From assembly GCA_964549505.1 (NCBI GenBank), contig CAZJVD010000015.1, positions 1 through 62,645 on the forward strand: DNA of 62,645 nt. Direction: 5' to 3'. This stretch comes from CAZJVD01 sp964549505 (GTDB taxonomy: Bacteria; Bdellovibrionota; UBA1018; CAZJVD01). The notes under the pieces are model-generated. The model ran no database searches. It was not told the origin of the DNA and worked only from the letters and a program-made list of their open reading frames with translations. Below, piece after piece: positions 1 to 8,137 of the stretch. Position 1 is the stretch's first letter. Each line of letters starts with the position of its first letter. The position numbers and the translations under genes were made by a program.

Positions 1-52
1 GTGTTACCTATGTGTCCGGAATAAAGTGTTACCTATCTCTCGATAAGCACAC
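1..52. mobile_element. tandem 11-bp repeat, possible insertion-sequence end
   Basis: The motif GTGTTACCTAT occurs at 1-11 and again at 26-36, a 25-bp period, next to the window edge. Tandem copies of this kind of sequence (GTGTTACCTATGTCnCCGG) are what I recall beside integrase-type insertion sequences (IS481-like) in other genomes. No transposase is visible, so only the end would lie here. The spacing and repetition are seen; the family assignment is from memory and weak. Confidence 0.3.
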
Positions 53-100
53 GGGAGCTGGTTTGGTGGCTCTGAGCGTAGCGACGCAGTCGCGGAGCGG

Positions 101-286
101 AAGAGAAAACGCGAAGCGTTTTGTACCTATCAGCAGGGATAGCGAAGACAGGATGTCTGAGCGGTGAAGGGCGGAGCGAGGCGGGAACCCGAGACCCCGC
201 AGTCGCGAATGCGACGAGGAGTCCGGGTGCCGAGTGAGCCCCGGCCGGAGGTCTAGCGCGTTTAGCGCGAGAACCGAGGCCAATCC
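101..286 (+). repeat. structured GC-rich repeat, copy A
   Basis: This non-coding unit is homologous to 53607-53785. It holds a hairpin at 106-122 (7-bp arms, GAA loop), then GTACCT and AGGGAT, a second hairpin at 202-215 (GTCGC/GCGAC arms) and the conserved string GAACCGAGGCC at 271-281. It ends in AATCC, like the T-loop-to-acceptor part of a tRNA. Hairpin stems differ from copy B while remaining paired. The stretch 1-447 has no credible gene; an open frame on the minus strand here is a by-product of the repeat. Confidence 0.6.
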
Positions 287-447
287 TCTGCAGCGGCCCC
301 TATTCAAAGGGAAAAGAGAACTCGGGCCATTCATCACGGCGTTAGTGGTAATTCACAATAGAGTTAAACAGTTACCGCAACCACACCGGATCACATTGTC
401 CAACATGTCTCACTGTGTTACAAAGCGCGGCATATAGAGGTAATAAT

Positions 448-1821
448 ATGAAAACTGCGTTTTTGGTCGTTCACATGATCTTGGCTTACGGTTTTGCAAC
501 GGCGATCAACATGGCAATTGCCGATGATCGCGCTCCTCAAGTGATCAAGATGGTCCTAGGAGCCGAATCGGTTGAAGCCGGCGCACCTGTTGATATTTTC
601 TTTCAAATCAACGATCGAGGCGCAGGTGTTGGCGGCATTCCACCAGTAGTTTATCCCCTTTATAACGAGGGCAGTAAGGAGTCGGGCGACGTTCGCTGTT
701 GTGGCGTCTTTTCAAAAGTTCCGGCTGACGACGAAAAGTATACCGGTGGGAACTGGTACAAAAGTCGGATACATACCAACCGTCATGCGGAGTCTGGGAT
801 CTATGTATTACCTCGAATCGGATTTGATGATCTAAAACAAGAGCAGACAACCTATCTTGATGCTACACGAGATGCGAACACAGGAAAGTATAACGCCTTC
901 TATAGGGGCACAGAGATCCCTTTAATTAAACTGACGGTCGTCAATAAAGACCCAGCATCGGTAGATGTTACTCGTCCTGTGATTCATGAAATCTTGGCCG
1001 AACCAGGCCACTGGAAAGCCGGAGAGACGAGGAAACTTTACATTCGCGCGACCGACGATATTTCCGGGGTCAACCTCTGGCTTGGTAGCAGGCTCACTTT
1101 TGAGAAGGTGGCTCCTGCGTATGATCGAACAGGTAATGACACTTTGTTCAACAGTAACTCTAATTACGTCCGTACTGAAGGACTCGAGTCGTTTGTTGAC
1201 GAAGGAGACGATTGGTATTCGCTTAAATTCCATGTCAGCAGTTATGCTCTGCCTGGAGAATATTACTTATTATCGCTGCGAATGGACGACGTAGCGGAGA
1301 ATGGCGATTGGTACTTCACGAACCAGTCGAGAGACGTTTTCGATAATACGACGCTCAAGGTTCCTCATATAACCGTTGTCAACGAAGGAACCGTGGACAA
1401 CAAGGGACCAGAGTTGCTTTCTTTTGAAAAAAAGGAACTGACTTGGAAGATCGGCTCGGAGCAATCGATTGTGTACACCGCTAAGGATGATGTTTCCGGC
1501 GTTGCTGATCTCAGCGGAAATGGGTGCGCACACTTTGCTAAAGTCGGCGTTAAAACCGAAGCGACAATGGATCTTCTCGGTATCTTCCTGTGCGGAGACG
1601 CTGTTGCTGTTGGAGATCACAAGTATTCCACTAAAGTCAGAATAGAATCGACTGCTGAGCCAGGAGAATATTATCTTCAGTGGTTTTGGTTAAATGACGT
1701 TGCTGGTAATCAATCGTCTTATTCTACCGATGATAGCCATTCGGGCACACCGGGCGAATACTACAGCTCTGGGTGGGACCAAACAACCATCCCTGTACTC
1801 AAAGTGAAGTTGGTTGAGTAA
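448..1821 (+). CDS. secreted protein with three Ig-like repeats
   Basis: The 457-residue product is not assigned to a named family. The ATG at 448 is preferred over an upstream in-frame start because AGAGG lies 8 nt before it and the protein then begins with a signal peptide (cleavage near residue 27, after MAIA). The rest is three similar units of about 140 residues. Units two and three each have a DxxSGV motif (DDISGV, DDVSGV) near the start, and the later parts read PGEYYL followed by a DDVA/NDVAG motif, the pattern of bacterial Ig/cadherin-like beta sandwiches. It probably acts outside the cytoplasm in binding or adhesion. It stands alone, flanked by repeats. Confidence 0.75.
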   Translation: MKTAFLVVHMILAYGFATAINMAIADDRAPQVIKMVLGAESVEAGAPVDIFFQINDRGAGVGGIPPVVYPLYNEGSKESGDVRCCGVFSKVPADDEKYTGGNWYKSRIHTNRHAESGIYVLPRIGFDDLKQEQTTYLDATRDANTGKYNAFYRGTEIPLIKLTVVNKDPASVDVTRPVIHEILAEPGHWKAGETRKLYIRATDDISGVNLWLGSRLTFEKVAPAYDRTGNDTLFNSNSNYVRTEGLESFVDEGDDWYSLKFHVSSYALPGEYYLLSLRMDDVAENGDWYFTNQSRDVFDNTTLKVPHITVVNEGTVDNKGPELLSFEKKELTWKIGSEQSIVYTAKDDVSGVADLSGNGCAHFAKVGVKTEATMDLLGIFLCGDAVAVGDHKYSTKVRIESTAEPGEYYLQWFWLNDVAGNQSSYSTDDSHSGTPGEYYSSGWDQTTIPVLKVKLVE

Positions 1822-1854
1822 GCTTTCATTCTGGTCGAACCATACACCATCAGT

Positions 1855-1979
1855 TGACCTTCCCCTCCCACACTCTTTCATAGGAGCGCGCGTCTTCCAT
1901 GGCTCGCCCTGCCCGGAAAATGCCTTCCTGGCATTTTCTCGGGTAGCGCTCTGTGAAAGAGTGTGGGAAGGGAAGGTCA
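1855..1979. repeat. 125-bp inverted-repeat element with inner hairpin
   Basis: Arms at 1855-1880 and 1954-1979 are 26 bp long and complementary except at one position. Inside, a second pair (about 1915-1956) forms a nested hairpin from CCCGGAAAATGCC and GGCATTTTCTCGGG. There is no T-run directly after the outer stem, so it does not read as a simple terminator. It lies between two co-directional genes and has no coding potential. A miniature inverted-repeat element or a repeat mobilised by a Y1 transposase is the likeliest explanation. Confidence 0.6.
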
Positions 1980-2080
1980 ATTTGTCTTCAAGGCGTCTGC
2001 AAATAAAGATGGTTTAAAGTATCAGAGAATCATTCGGGAAGTTCTTAAGAGTTATGCAAAGAAATACGGATAGTTTTTAG

Positions 2081-2764
2081 ATGCCCGAAATAAAAAAACC
2101 TCCTGCGTCGGAGATGTGTCCTCCTGGCCACCATGTTGTAAGAGGGCATGAACGCGTATGTCATTCGGGAACGACCACTTGGGTGGACGCCCATATTCGC
2201 AGGAATCGGGGCTCGATTCCCACGATTCTATTAAGTGAGAACATCTATTTTCTTTTTTGGTCCGCAAAGAAAAAATACGGAAAGATTGGGAAAATCTACG
2301 GTTTTCCTGAAACTTCAGAACTCGATTCAGCAGTTCAGTTTTGGCTGGATTATTGGAAAGAACAAGGAATTGAGTTTCCTTCAGACCTAGATCCCTTGCT
2401 CATCAAGACCCTGATAGCTATTGAGTCTGGCTTTGATCCGAAGGCTAGATCAAAAGTAAAAGGAAGTTCAGCAACTGGTCTCATGCAGGTTACCGATCAA
2501 ACCCGTCGTATTTTATCTGGGCGCCCGAATAAGAACGGTTATCGCGAAGTTAAATCCGAATACTTAGAGATAAAAAAAGAAGAGGCAACCGACTCACTGG
2601 TTAGTATTGCTACCGGAACACGTTGGCTTGCTCACAAATATCTAATAATTCCTAAAGCCGGAAAAAGAAATGTGCACAACATGATCAAGAATTACCACTC
2701 CTGGAACGAGGACGGTGAAGTTTATGCGAAAAAAGTTGAAGACCTTTACGAGAAGTCTAAATAA
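2081..2764 (+). CDS. lytic transglycosylase (SLT fold) without signal peptide
   Basis: The C-terminal two thirds of this 227-residue protein match soluble lytic transglycosylase cores that cleave peptidoglycan: IAIESGFDP carries the catalytic Glu (residue ~114), followed by the substrate-site signature ATGLMQ (~131-136) and a late NYHSW motif. There is no signal peptide. Residues 13-45 instead hold a Cys/His/Arg-rich module (CPPGHHVxxH...C, then TWVDAHIRRNRG). I know similar GHxR/HxR modules from mobile-element and phage-like proteins, but this is recall, not a search. The lower G+C and neighbouring repeats suggest acquisition. Its 3' end overlaps the next gene. Confidence 0.8.
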   Translation: MPEIKKPPASEMCPPGHHVVRGHERVCHSGTTTWVDAHIRRNRGSIPTILLSENIYFLFWSAKKKYGKIGKIYGFPETSELDSAVQFWLDYWKEQGIEFPSDLDPLLIKTLIAIESGFDPKARSKVKGSSATGLMQVTDQTRRILSGRPNKNGYREVKSEYLEIKKEEATDSLVSIATGTRWLAHKYLIIPKAGKRNVHNMIKNYHSWNEDGEVYAKKVEDLYEKSK

Positions 2765-3194
2765 ATTGCATTTGTTCATGTCCGGATTTTTAGCTCTGCT
2801 TGGTTTTCAAGCTCTGGGCGCTAAGGGTGTCATGCCTATTGATGATACGGAAATCACGTTACCCGATGGTAGAATTATCAAAGCAGTCCGTTGCGGTGTT
2901 CATTGTCACTGCTTGGAGGTCACAAGGGCTCAAAAGAAGCTTCGCCGACAGTGCTACCAAGAAGAATTCGATCGACTGTGGGATTACACCTTCTTTGTTC
3001 CTATCAAAAAAGGCGGGTCGTATGCTGTAGATATTAACGGAGATGGAACTCTGGAAATAGGGATAGCAACTTGGGACGGCGGAAATAACATTGCCGACAG
3101 ATATGCGATGGTTTTTTCTGTTCGTGGTAATAAATTGGTTTATATGACTCGAAAGAAATTCAACCTTGAATATGGAGAATACCTATTTGAATAG
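2724..3194 (+). CDS. small exported protein of unknown function
   Basis: This 156-residue protein begins inside the transglycosylase gene (41-bp overlap), so the two are probably translated together. Starting at 2724 gives a basic N-terminus followed by a hydrophobic stretch ending near AKG, a signal peptide; 2778 is the alternative start. It contains a Cys cluster (CGVHCHC, then a further Cys) and a calcium-loop-like DINGDGTLEIGI segment typical of integrin-like or EF-hand-like sites. Given the partner, a role in regulating or protecting against the transglycosylase is possible but unproven. Confidence 0.6.
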   Translation: MRKKLKTFTRSLNKLHLFMSGFLALLGFQALGAKGVMPIDDTEITLPDGRIIKAVRCGVHCHCLEVTRAQKKLRRQCYQEEFDRLWDYTFFVPIKKGGSYAVDINGDGTLEIGIATWDGGNNIADRYAMVFSVRGNKLVYMTRKKFNLEYGEYLFE

Positions 3195-3285
3195 TATCAT
3201 TCTTGGATTTGTATACCTTTTCAGAGGGGTCTAAAACAGCACAAAACATCAAGAATCCATGGCTAAAATCATTTAAGCTGTGTTC

Positions 3286-4185
3286 ATGAGTGACTACATT
3301 ACCAATCTACAAAGTGCGATTGATCATATTGAAACAAACCTCAAACGCACATTGAAGATCACTCATATTGCAAAAGCAGCTGGGATTTCTACTTGGCATT
3401 TTCAAAGAATGTTCAGAACCGTTACTGGTGATTCCGTTCATAAGTATGTGCACGGGAGAAGAATGACCGTGGCTGCAGAAATATTGCTAAATACCAATCT
3501 GTCCTTAATCGACCTTGCCTTAGATTTACAGTTTGAAGGACAGGAATCATTTACACGCGCATTCAAAAGATACCATCACTGCACTCCAGGACAATTTAGG
3601 AAGAAAAAAGGGTCAAACCAAAAATCAGTCAAGAAACTTCGTATAACGAAAGAGTATCTAATACAGATAGTGAAAGGAAGTACCATGAAGCCGCAAATCC
3701 AGGAGATTGAAGAAATAAGAGTCATAGGTTTAAAAGCAAAGTTTATCGGAGCCATGGCTGAAAATGCCAATAACCATGAAATCATTCCTGATCTTTGGAA
3801 AAGTTTTTACAAAAGAATTAATGAAGTCAAAAACCGCGTCGGTGAAGAAACCTATGGCGTCATTATTATTGATCCGGAAAAACAAGCCGACAAAAAAGAG
3901 AACCTTCATGAAAACTTGATTTATTTAGCGGGCGTGAAAGTTGATTTATCCGCCAAGGCCCCAAAGGGAATGAGCGCATACACGGTACCAACCGGCAAAT
4001 ATGGATGTTTCGAACATTCCGGACCTATAAAAAATATTGATCAAACACTGAACTACATATTTGGAACTTGGTTGCCCCAATCTAAATATGAAACGCCTGA
4101 CTCGGCCAATTTTGAAAGATTTCCAGCGAACTATGACCCACATTCGGAAAAGGCTCAGATGGAATTCTGTTTGCCATTGAAATAG
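3286..4185 (+). CDS. AraC-family regulator with GyrI-like ligand domain
   Basis: Residues ~5-105 are an AraC-type double helix-turn-helix (ISTWHFQRMFR, then FEGQESFTRAFKRYHHCTPGQFR). After a basic linker, residues ~135-299 form a GyrI-like/integron-cassette effector-binding domain, ending in a YDPHSEKAQMEFCLPL strand. Such proteins respond to small hydrophobic ligands and often control efflux or resistance genes. ATG 3286 was chosen; a GTG two codons upstream (3280) is equally possible as neither has a clear ribosome binding site. Codon use is A+T-rich relative to genes from 4.2 kb on, consistent with recent transfer. The target genes are not obvious nearby. Confidence 0.88.
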   Translation: MSDYITNLQSAIDHIETNLKRTLKITHIAKAAGISTWHFQRMFRTVTGDSVHKYVHGRRMTVAAEILLNTNLSLIDLALDLQFEGQESFTRAFKRYHHCTPGQFRKKKGSNQKSVKKLRITKEYLIQIVKGSTMKPQIQEIEEIRVIGLKAKFIGAMAENANNHEIIPDLWKSFYKRINEVKNRVGEETYGVIIIDPEKQADKKENLHENLIYLAGVKVDLSAKAPKGMSAYTVPTGKYGCFEHSGPIKNIDQTLNYIFGTWLPQSKYETPDSANFERFPANYDPHSEKAQMEFCLPLK

Positions 4186-4224
4186 TCTGCCGTGGGTCAA
4201 ATTTGTTGAGTGAACCTCGTTGGT

Positions 4225-5676
4225 CTAAGTTCCGCAGAAAGTCCGGTAGGGTTCGCTGTCGACAGGCCTTGGCTCGAGATACAGACGATGTTCCCGGCGA
4301 TCTTCGAACGGGTGTTGCAGGGCCGTGAAAAGTTCTTGGAAAGAAGATAGGTCTCCTCTTTCGGCGGCGGCCAGCGCGTCCTCGACATGATGATTGCGTG
4401 GGATCAGATTGGGGCTCGCGTGTCGCATGAGTGTTCGGGTCTCCTCGATGGGGCGTTCCTCGAGACGCCGACGTCGCGCGAGTCGGGCGTTCCAATTTTT
4501 TAGAATCTGCAAAGTCGGGTCGGACTCAAGGTGGTCTCGAGTATCCGCCAAAGCAATCAAACGGAACGTGTTTGTAAAATCCAGCCGGTTCTCATGCATA
4601 AGGGTCAATAGGTCCGCAATGAGCGACTCATCCTCGGGTACCGATTCAAAGAGTCCGAGTTTGTTCCGCATCCCTTCTTGCCACTGCTCTGAGAATGCGA
4701 TCGGAAAATCAGCCAAGCACGTTTCGGCGGTCGCAACGGCCGCGGCCTCACTCGAGTCAAAGAGTGGGATGAGGGTCTCAGCGAAACGGGTCAGGTTCCA
4801 GAGCGCGATCGAAGGTTGACGACCGTAGGCGTACCGGCCATGACGATCGATCGAACTGAAAACGGTTTCAGGATCATAACGATCCATGAAGGCACAGGGA
4901 CCGTAGTCAATCGTTTCGCCGGAGATCGCCATATTGTCCGTGTTCATCACACCATGGACGAATCCGACGTTCATCCAGTCGGCGATGAGATGCGCTTGTC
5001 GACGGATGACTTCGCGAAGAAGGTTTTCGTAACGACCTTCGGAGTCGGTGAGTTCGGGGTAATGTCTTTGAATCACGTAGTCTGCAAGCTTACGGACGTA
5101 CTCGGGTCCAAGTGTCGCTGCATATTCAAACGTCCCGACACGTACGTGGCTGGCGGCGACGCGTATGAGGACGGCGCCCGGAAGGGTCGTTTCTCGAAAC
5201 ACAGGTTCGCCGGTGGCCAAGACCGCGAGACTTCGAGTGGTTGGAATACCAAGTGCGAACATCGCCTCGCTGATCAGGTACTCGCGGAGCATCGGTCCTA
5301 CAGCCGCACGTCCGTCTCCCCGTCGAGAGTAGGGCGTCTGTCCGGAGCCCTTGAGCTGAATGTCCCAGCGTCGACCGTGAGGATCGATCTGTTCGCCGAG
5401 CAGGAGCGCTCGTCCGTCGCCTAGCATCGTGAAATGTCCGAATTGATGTCCGGCATAGGCTTGAGCAAGCGTCTTTGTGCCGACTGGTAGAGGGTTTCCA
5501 GACAGGATCTGAGTGGCGTCGGTTGAAAGCAGCTCGGGGTCCAGCCCTAAAGTGACTGCGAGTGGGTGGTTGAGTGCGATCAAGCTTGGCGCAGCGACCG
5601 GAACAGGCGGTACGTTAGAGAAAAATGCGTCGGGTAGCTGGGTGTAAGTGTGTTCGAGTTTCCATCCTGTGGACAT
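4225..5676 (-). CDS. selO: protein adenylyltransferase SelO
   Basis: SelO is a pseudokinase-fold enzyme that transfers AMP from ATP to Ser/Thr/Tyr of proteins involved in redox homeostasis. The 483-residue product has the family's N-terminal TYTQLPDAFF, the AGHQFG motif, a Lys in the QLKGSGQTPYSRRGDGRA segment (residues 107-123), the catalytic-loop-like HGVMNTDN (241-248) and the DYGP metal motif (257-260). The C-terminus YRTFCGT retains a Cys where some homologues carry selenocysteine. The start at 5676 removes nine non-conserved residues from a longer frame. It converges on the AraC-type gene. Confidence 0.95.
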   Translation of the reverse strand: MSTGWKLEHTYTQLPDAFFSNVPPVPVAAPSLIALNHPLAVTLGLDPELLSTDATQILSGNPLPVGTKTLAQAYAGHQFGHFTMLGDGRALLLGEQIDPHGRRWDIQLKGSGQTPYSRRGDGRAAVGPMLREYLISEAMFALGIPTTRSLAVLATGEPVFRETTLPGAVLIRVAASHVRVGTFEYAATLGPEYVRKLADYVIQRHYPELTDSEGRYENLLREVIRRQAHLIADWMNVGFVHGVMNTDNMAISGETIDYGPCAFMDRYDPETVFSSIDRHGRYAYGRQPSIALWNLTRFAETLIPLFDSSEAAAVATAETCLADFPIAFSEQWQEGMRNKLGLFESVPEDESLIADLLTLMHENRLDFTNTFRLIALADTRDHLESDPTLQILKNWNARLARRRRLEERPIEETRTLMRHASPNLIPRNHHVEDALAAAERGDLSSFQELFTALQHPFEDRREHRLYLEPRPVDSEPYRTFCGT

Positions 5677-5718
5677 GCGGATTGAATAACAGAATTCACC
5701 CATGTGTTCTACGGACGA

Positions 5719-6546
5719 CTATTCAGACTCATCGGGCGAATCGTCCGACGGATCTACCGGCCGCATACCGAATTCTCGTCCTACTTCATTTATTCCGGCT
5801 GTAGTCTCGCGGTCCCTGTACTTGATGTATTCAGGATCAGATTCGAGGTGATCCAGAAACGGAACATCGATGGTGATTCCGCGATACGATAATCCATTGA
5901 CCATCGCAGGCGAAAACCTAGATCCAAAGATCGCACGTAAGTACCTCAAGGAGAGATAATCTTTTGGGTGAAGAACGATCTTTACGCCCTCGTAAATATC
6001 ATCACCCCACACAACCTCTACCTCTTTTACCCCAGTCCAGTCTTTCAAGTCTGCAACAGCGTCAGCGGCTGCTTTTCTCGCATATCGCCTCCAAGCCTCG
6101 TTTTTAGCGCTGCGATTGAAAACACCGATACCCAGATACTCCAAATACAGAGCCGTCAGATCCTTTCCATCAGACTGAATCCCGAAGTAATGAGCAAAGC
6201 CAGGACCGCTCTCATGAAGCGAAAAGAAAACGCGCTTGCTTCCGTTCTGGGCATCAAACCTCAATGGCACGATGTCTTCGGGTTCACGACGGTCGTCGGG
6301 CGATAACCGGTAAGCGTCGATAACGGTCGTCATCAAGCGCAAGCGTGTGAGGGCGATCTGACACGTCAATGCATTCGGACTTTTCAGATCAAGGACGTGC
6401 GACAAGGTCGTTGGTCCGTTGAGCAGTTTTCGATAGTCGTCGATGGAGGTTTGCGGCGGTATATGTAAGGGTGACGGACGGTCGCCACCGTAGGCAGACT
6501 GTACGATCAAAGGTAGTAACAACGCTAAGGCAAACATCCCATGCAC
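5719..6546 (-). CDS. exported protein of unknown function
   Basis: This 275-residue protein opens with a signal peptide (MFALALLLPLIVQSAYGG, cleavage near residue 20) and no lipobox Cys, so it is probably periplasmic. I recognise no domain. The mature part is acidic at its C-terminus (DPSDDSPDESE) and contains a W-rich central stretch (DLKDWTGVKEVEVVWGDDIYEGVKI). A second Met at codon 4 is an alternative start. It lies 42 bp upstream of selO on the same strand and may be co-transcribed with it. Confidence 0.65.
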   Translation of the reverse strand: MHGMFALALLLPLIVQSAYGGDRPSPLHIPPQTSIDDYRKLLNGPTTLSHVLDLKSPNALTCQIALTRLRLMTTVIDAYRLSPDDRREPEDIVPLRFDAQNGSKRVFFSLHESGPGFAHYFGIQSDGKDLTALYLEYLGIGVFNRSAKNEAWRRYARKAAADAVADLKDWTGVKEVEVVWGDDIYEGVKIVLHPKDYLSLRYLRAIFGSRFSPAMVNGLSYRGITIDVPFLDHLESDPEYIKYRDRETTAGINEVGREFGMRPVDPSDDSPDESE

Positions 6547-6637
6547 CCGGCTGGGGTTCTAACAGGCTTGATTTTATTATACAATATCTATTTATACCCA
6601 CCGTCTCTCTGGACCTCTGTGGTAAACTGTCTCGTTC

Positions 6638-7420
6638 ATGAATGAAATAGCTGTTATTAGCGACATCTTTCTCCGTAAAATGACATCGATCCGTGCCGTG
6701 GGGGATCTGTGGCTCATACATGGGTTTCCGGAGTCGAGCCTCTGTTTTAAAGAGGCGTTCTCGATCCTTTCGGATCGTTACAATGTGTACGCGCCGGACC
6801 TGCCGGGTTTTGGTGTGAGTCCGACGCTCCCGCATCAAGATGTTGAGCAGGTGGTCGATCGACTTGCCCAGCTGATCCAAACTATTTCGTCCGGTCGAAA
6901 GATCGGCATTCTGGGACACTCTTGGGGTGGTATCGCCGCCGTGAAGTTGGCTGCGCGTCTGGAGAGTGTCGTGCAAGGGTATATCGATGTCGAAGGATCG
7001 ATTATCGATTGGAATTTCTTCTTCAAGCCCATGGCTCTCGACCCGAAAACAGATCCGAAGGGGTTTGCACAGTTTTATGTCGATAAGCAGCGGACCTTTT
7101 TCGACAAGTCCGAAGTCTATGGTCGATACGATGCCAGTATTCGATTTGCGGACGCTGACAACTTTTTGCCGTGGGCGCGATCGTGTCTTAAGGCGATTGA
7201 TGAGGGTGCTTTAGGACTCGAGTTTCAGGCGCTGCAGTGTCCGAAAACGTACTTCTGTGGCGCTCGAAGTGCGAAGTACTTTCCCAAAGAGTTTTTAAAC
7301 CAGCATCAGATTTCGTACCAGACGTTCGAGGGTTGTGGGCACTGGCCGATGGTCGAATCACCGGATGCGTTCTATAAGGCGGCTCTCGAGTTTTTTGACA
7401 TGGCCTTTTCCGCCAAGTAG
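6638..7420 (+). CDS. alpha/beta hydrolase
   Basis: The 260-residue protein has the hydrolase-fold oxyanion motif HGFPES (28-33), the DLPGFG loop, the nucleophile elbow GHSWGG with Ser95, and a C-terminal catalytic His in GCGHWPM. A cap region lies between (residues ~125-190). There is no signal peptide, so it acts in the cytoplasm. Substrate cannot be told from sequence; haloalkane dehalogenase, esterase and epoxide hydrolase relatives share these motifs. It is divergent from the exported protein gene to its left and convergent with the response regulators. Confidence 0.85.
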   Translation: MNEIAVISDIFLRKMTSIRAVGDLWLIHGFPESSLCFKEAFSILSDRYNVYAPDLPGFGVSPTLPHQDVEQVVDRLAQLIQTISSGRKIGILGHSWGGIAAVKLAARLESVVQGYIDVEGSIIDWNFFFKPMALDPKTDPKGFAQFYVDKQRTFFDKSEVYGRYDASIRFADADNFLPWARSCLKAIDEGALGLEFQALQCPKTYFCGARSAKYFPKEFLNQHQISYQTFEGCGHWPMVESPDAFYKAALEFFDMAFSAK

Positions 7421-7429
7421 TTCGAAAGG

Positions 7430-8137
7430 TCAGCTCTGGCGCACGATCCAGTTTCGTGCATGGCTGACGATCTCGGCACGGCTTGGATCAAACTCTGCGT
7501 ATGTGACGAACCGATTGCTATCGCGCGCAATGGAGCTCGATACGGCTGTGACGAGGATTTGCGAAGGGGTTTCCAGAATCTCGTCGAGGATCGCTCCACT
7601 CACAGACAGAACCGTTCCCTTTGGGATGAGGTGAGAGCTCGACAAGGTGAGGCCCATTTCGTCGATGCCCACGAGTTGAACCTGAAGTTTTGCGGTGACC
7701 TTGAGAGCGCCTTCAAGCGAACGAGCGCCGGTTACTTGTGCCATATCGAGTTCGAGGGTGTTCACATAGCTGGTCAGTTTTGAAAGCAGCACGTTTCGAT
7801 CGAGGGGCTTTAAGATATAGTCATTGGCGCCGATCTCAATCGCGTGTGCGATGGCAGTCAGGTCTGTGTTTCCGGAGACAACCAGGATCGGCACTGTTTC
7901 CGAATATTTCGCACGTATCACTTCGATCAACTCGTAACCTTTGTTGAGTGCTTCAAGATTGAGATCAAGCATGAACAGCGCTGGAATCTGAGTTTTGATT
8001 CGGTTTAAAAGACTATCAAAGGTCGTGAAGGTTTCTCCGCGTAAACCGTACTTCTTCAGAACATGATTCATCAGTGTGTTGTGGGCAGGATCGTCGTCGA
8101 CGACAAAGACCAGCGTCTTGGAGACAGGAGATTTCAT
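7430..8137 (-). CDS. response regulator, receiver plus PilZ-like domain
   Basis: Residues 8-125 are a receiver domain with the acidic pocket VVDDD, phospho-acceptor Asp58 (MLDLN) and the conserved Lys in LKPLD. Residues ~140-235 form a beta-rich output domain with a VGIDEMGLTL segment resembling the D/NxSxxG part of PilZ c-di-GMP-binding domains. The N-terminal RxxxR half of the PilZ motif is not obvious, so nucleotide binding is doubtful. Its first 4 bp overlap the end of a paralogous regulator, implying one operon and joint signalling. Confidence 0.85.
   Translation of the reverse strand: MKSPVSKTLVFVVDDDPAHNTLMNHVLKKYGLRGETFTTFDSLLNRIKTQIPALFMLDLNLEALNKGYELIEVIRAKYSETVPILVVSGNTDLTAIAHAIEIGANDYILKPLDRNVLLSKLTSYVNTLELDMAQVTGARSLEGALKVTAKLQVQLVGIDEMGLTLSSSHLIPKGTVLSVSGAILDEILETPSQILVTAVSSSIARDSNRFVTYAEFDPSRAEIVSHARNWIVRQS

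Noticed and set aside
29..337. Minus-strand open frame of 102 codons
   Set aside because: It is the antisense of structured copy A. The same translated strings recur antisense to copy B, because the repeat lacks stops; it has no ribosome binding site or protein-like composition.
1855..1979. Integron attC site
   Set aside because: The expected RYYYAAC and GTTRRRY core ends are missing and no integron integrase is seen.
2081..2764. Prophage lysis gene
   Set aside because: No holin, capsid, tail, integrase or other phage gene is present around it.
4225..5676. Selenocysteine-containing SelO
   Set aside because: The C-terminus has Cys (FCGT) and no in-frame TGA before the stop, so it is a Cys form.
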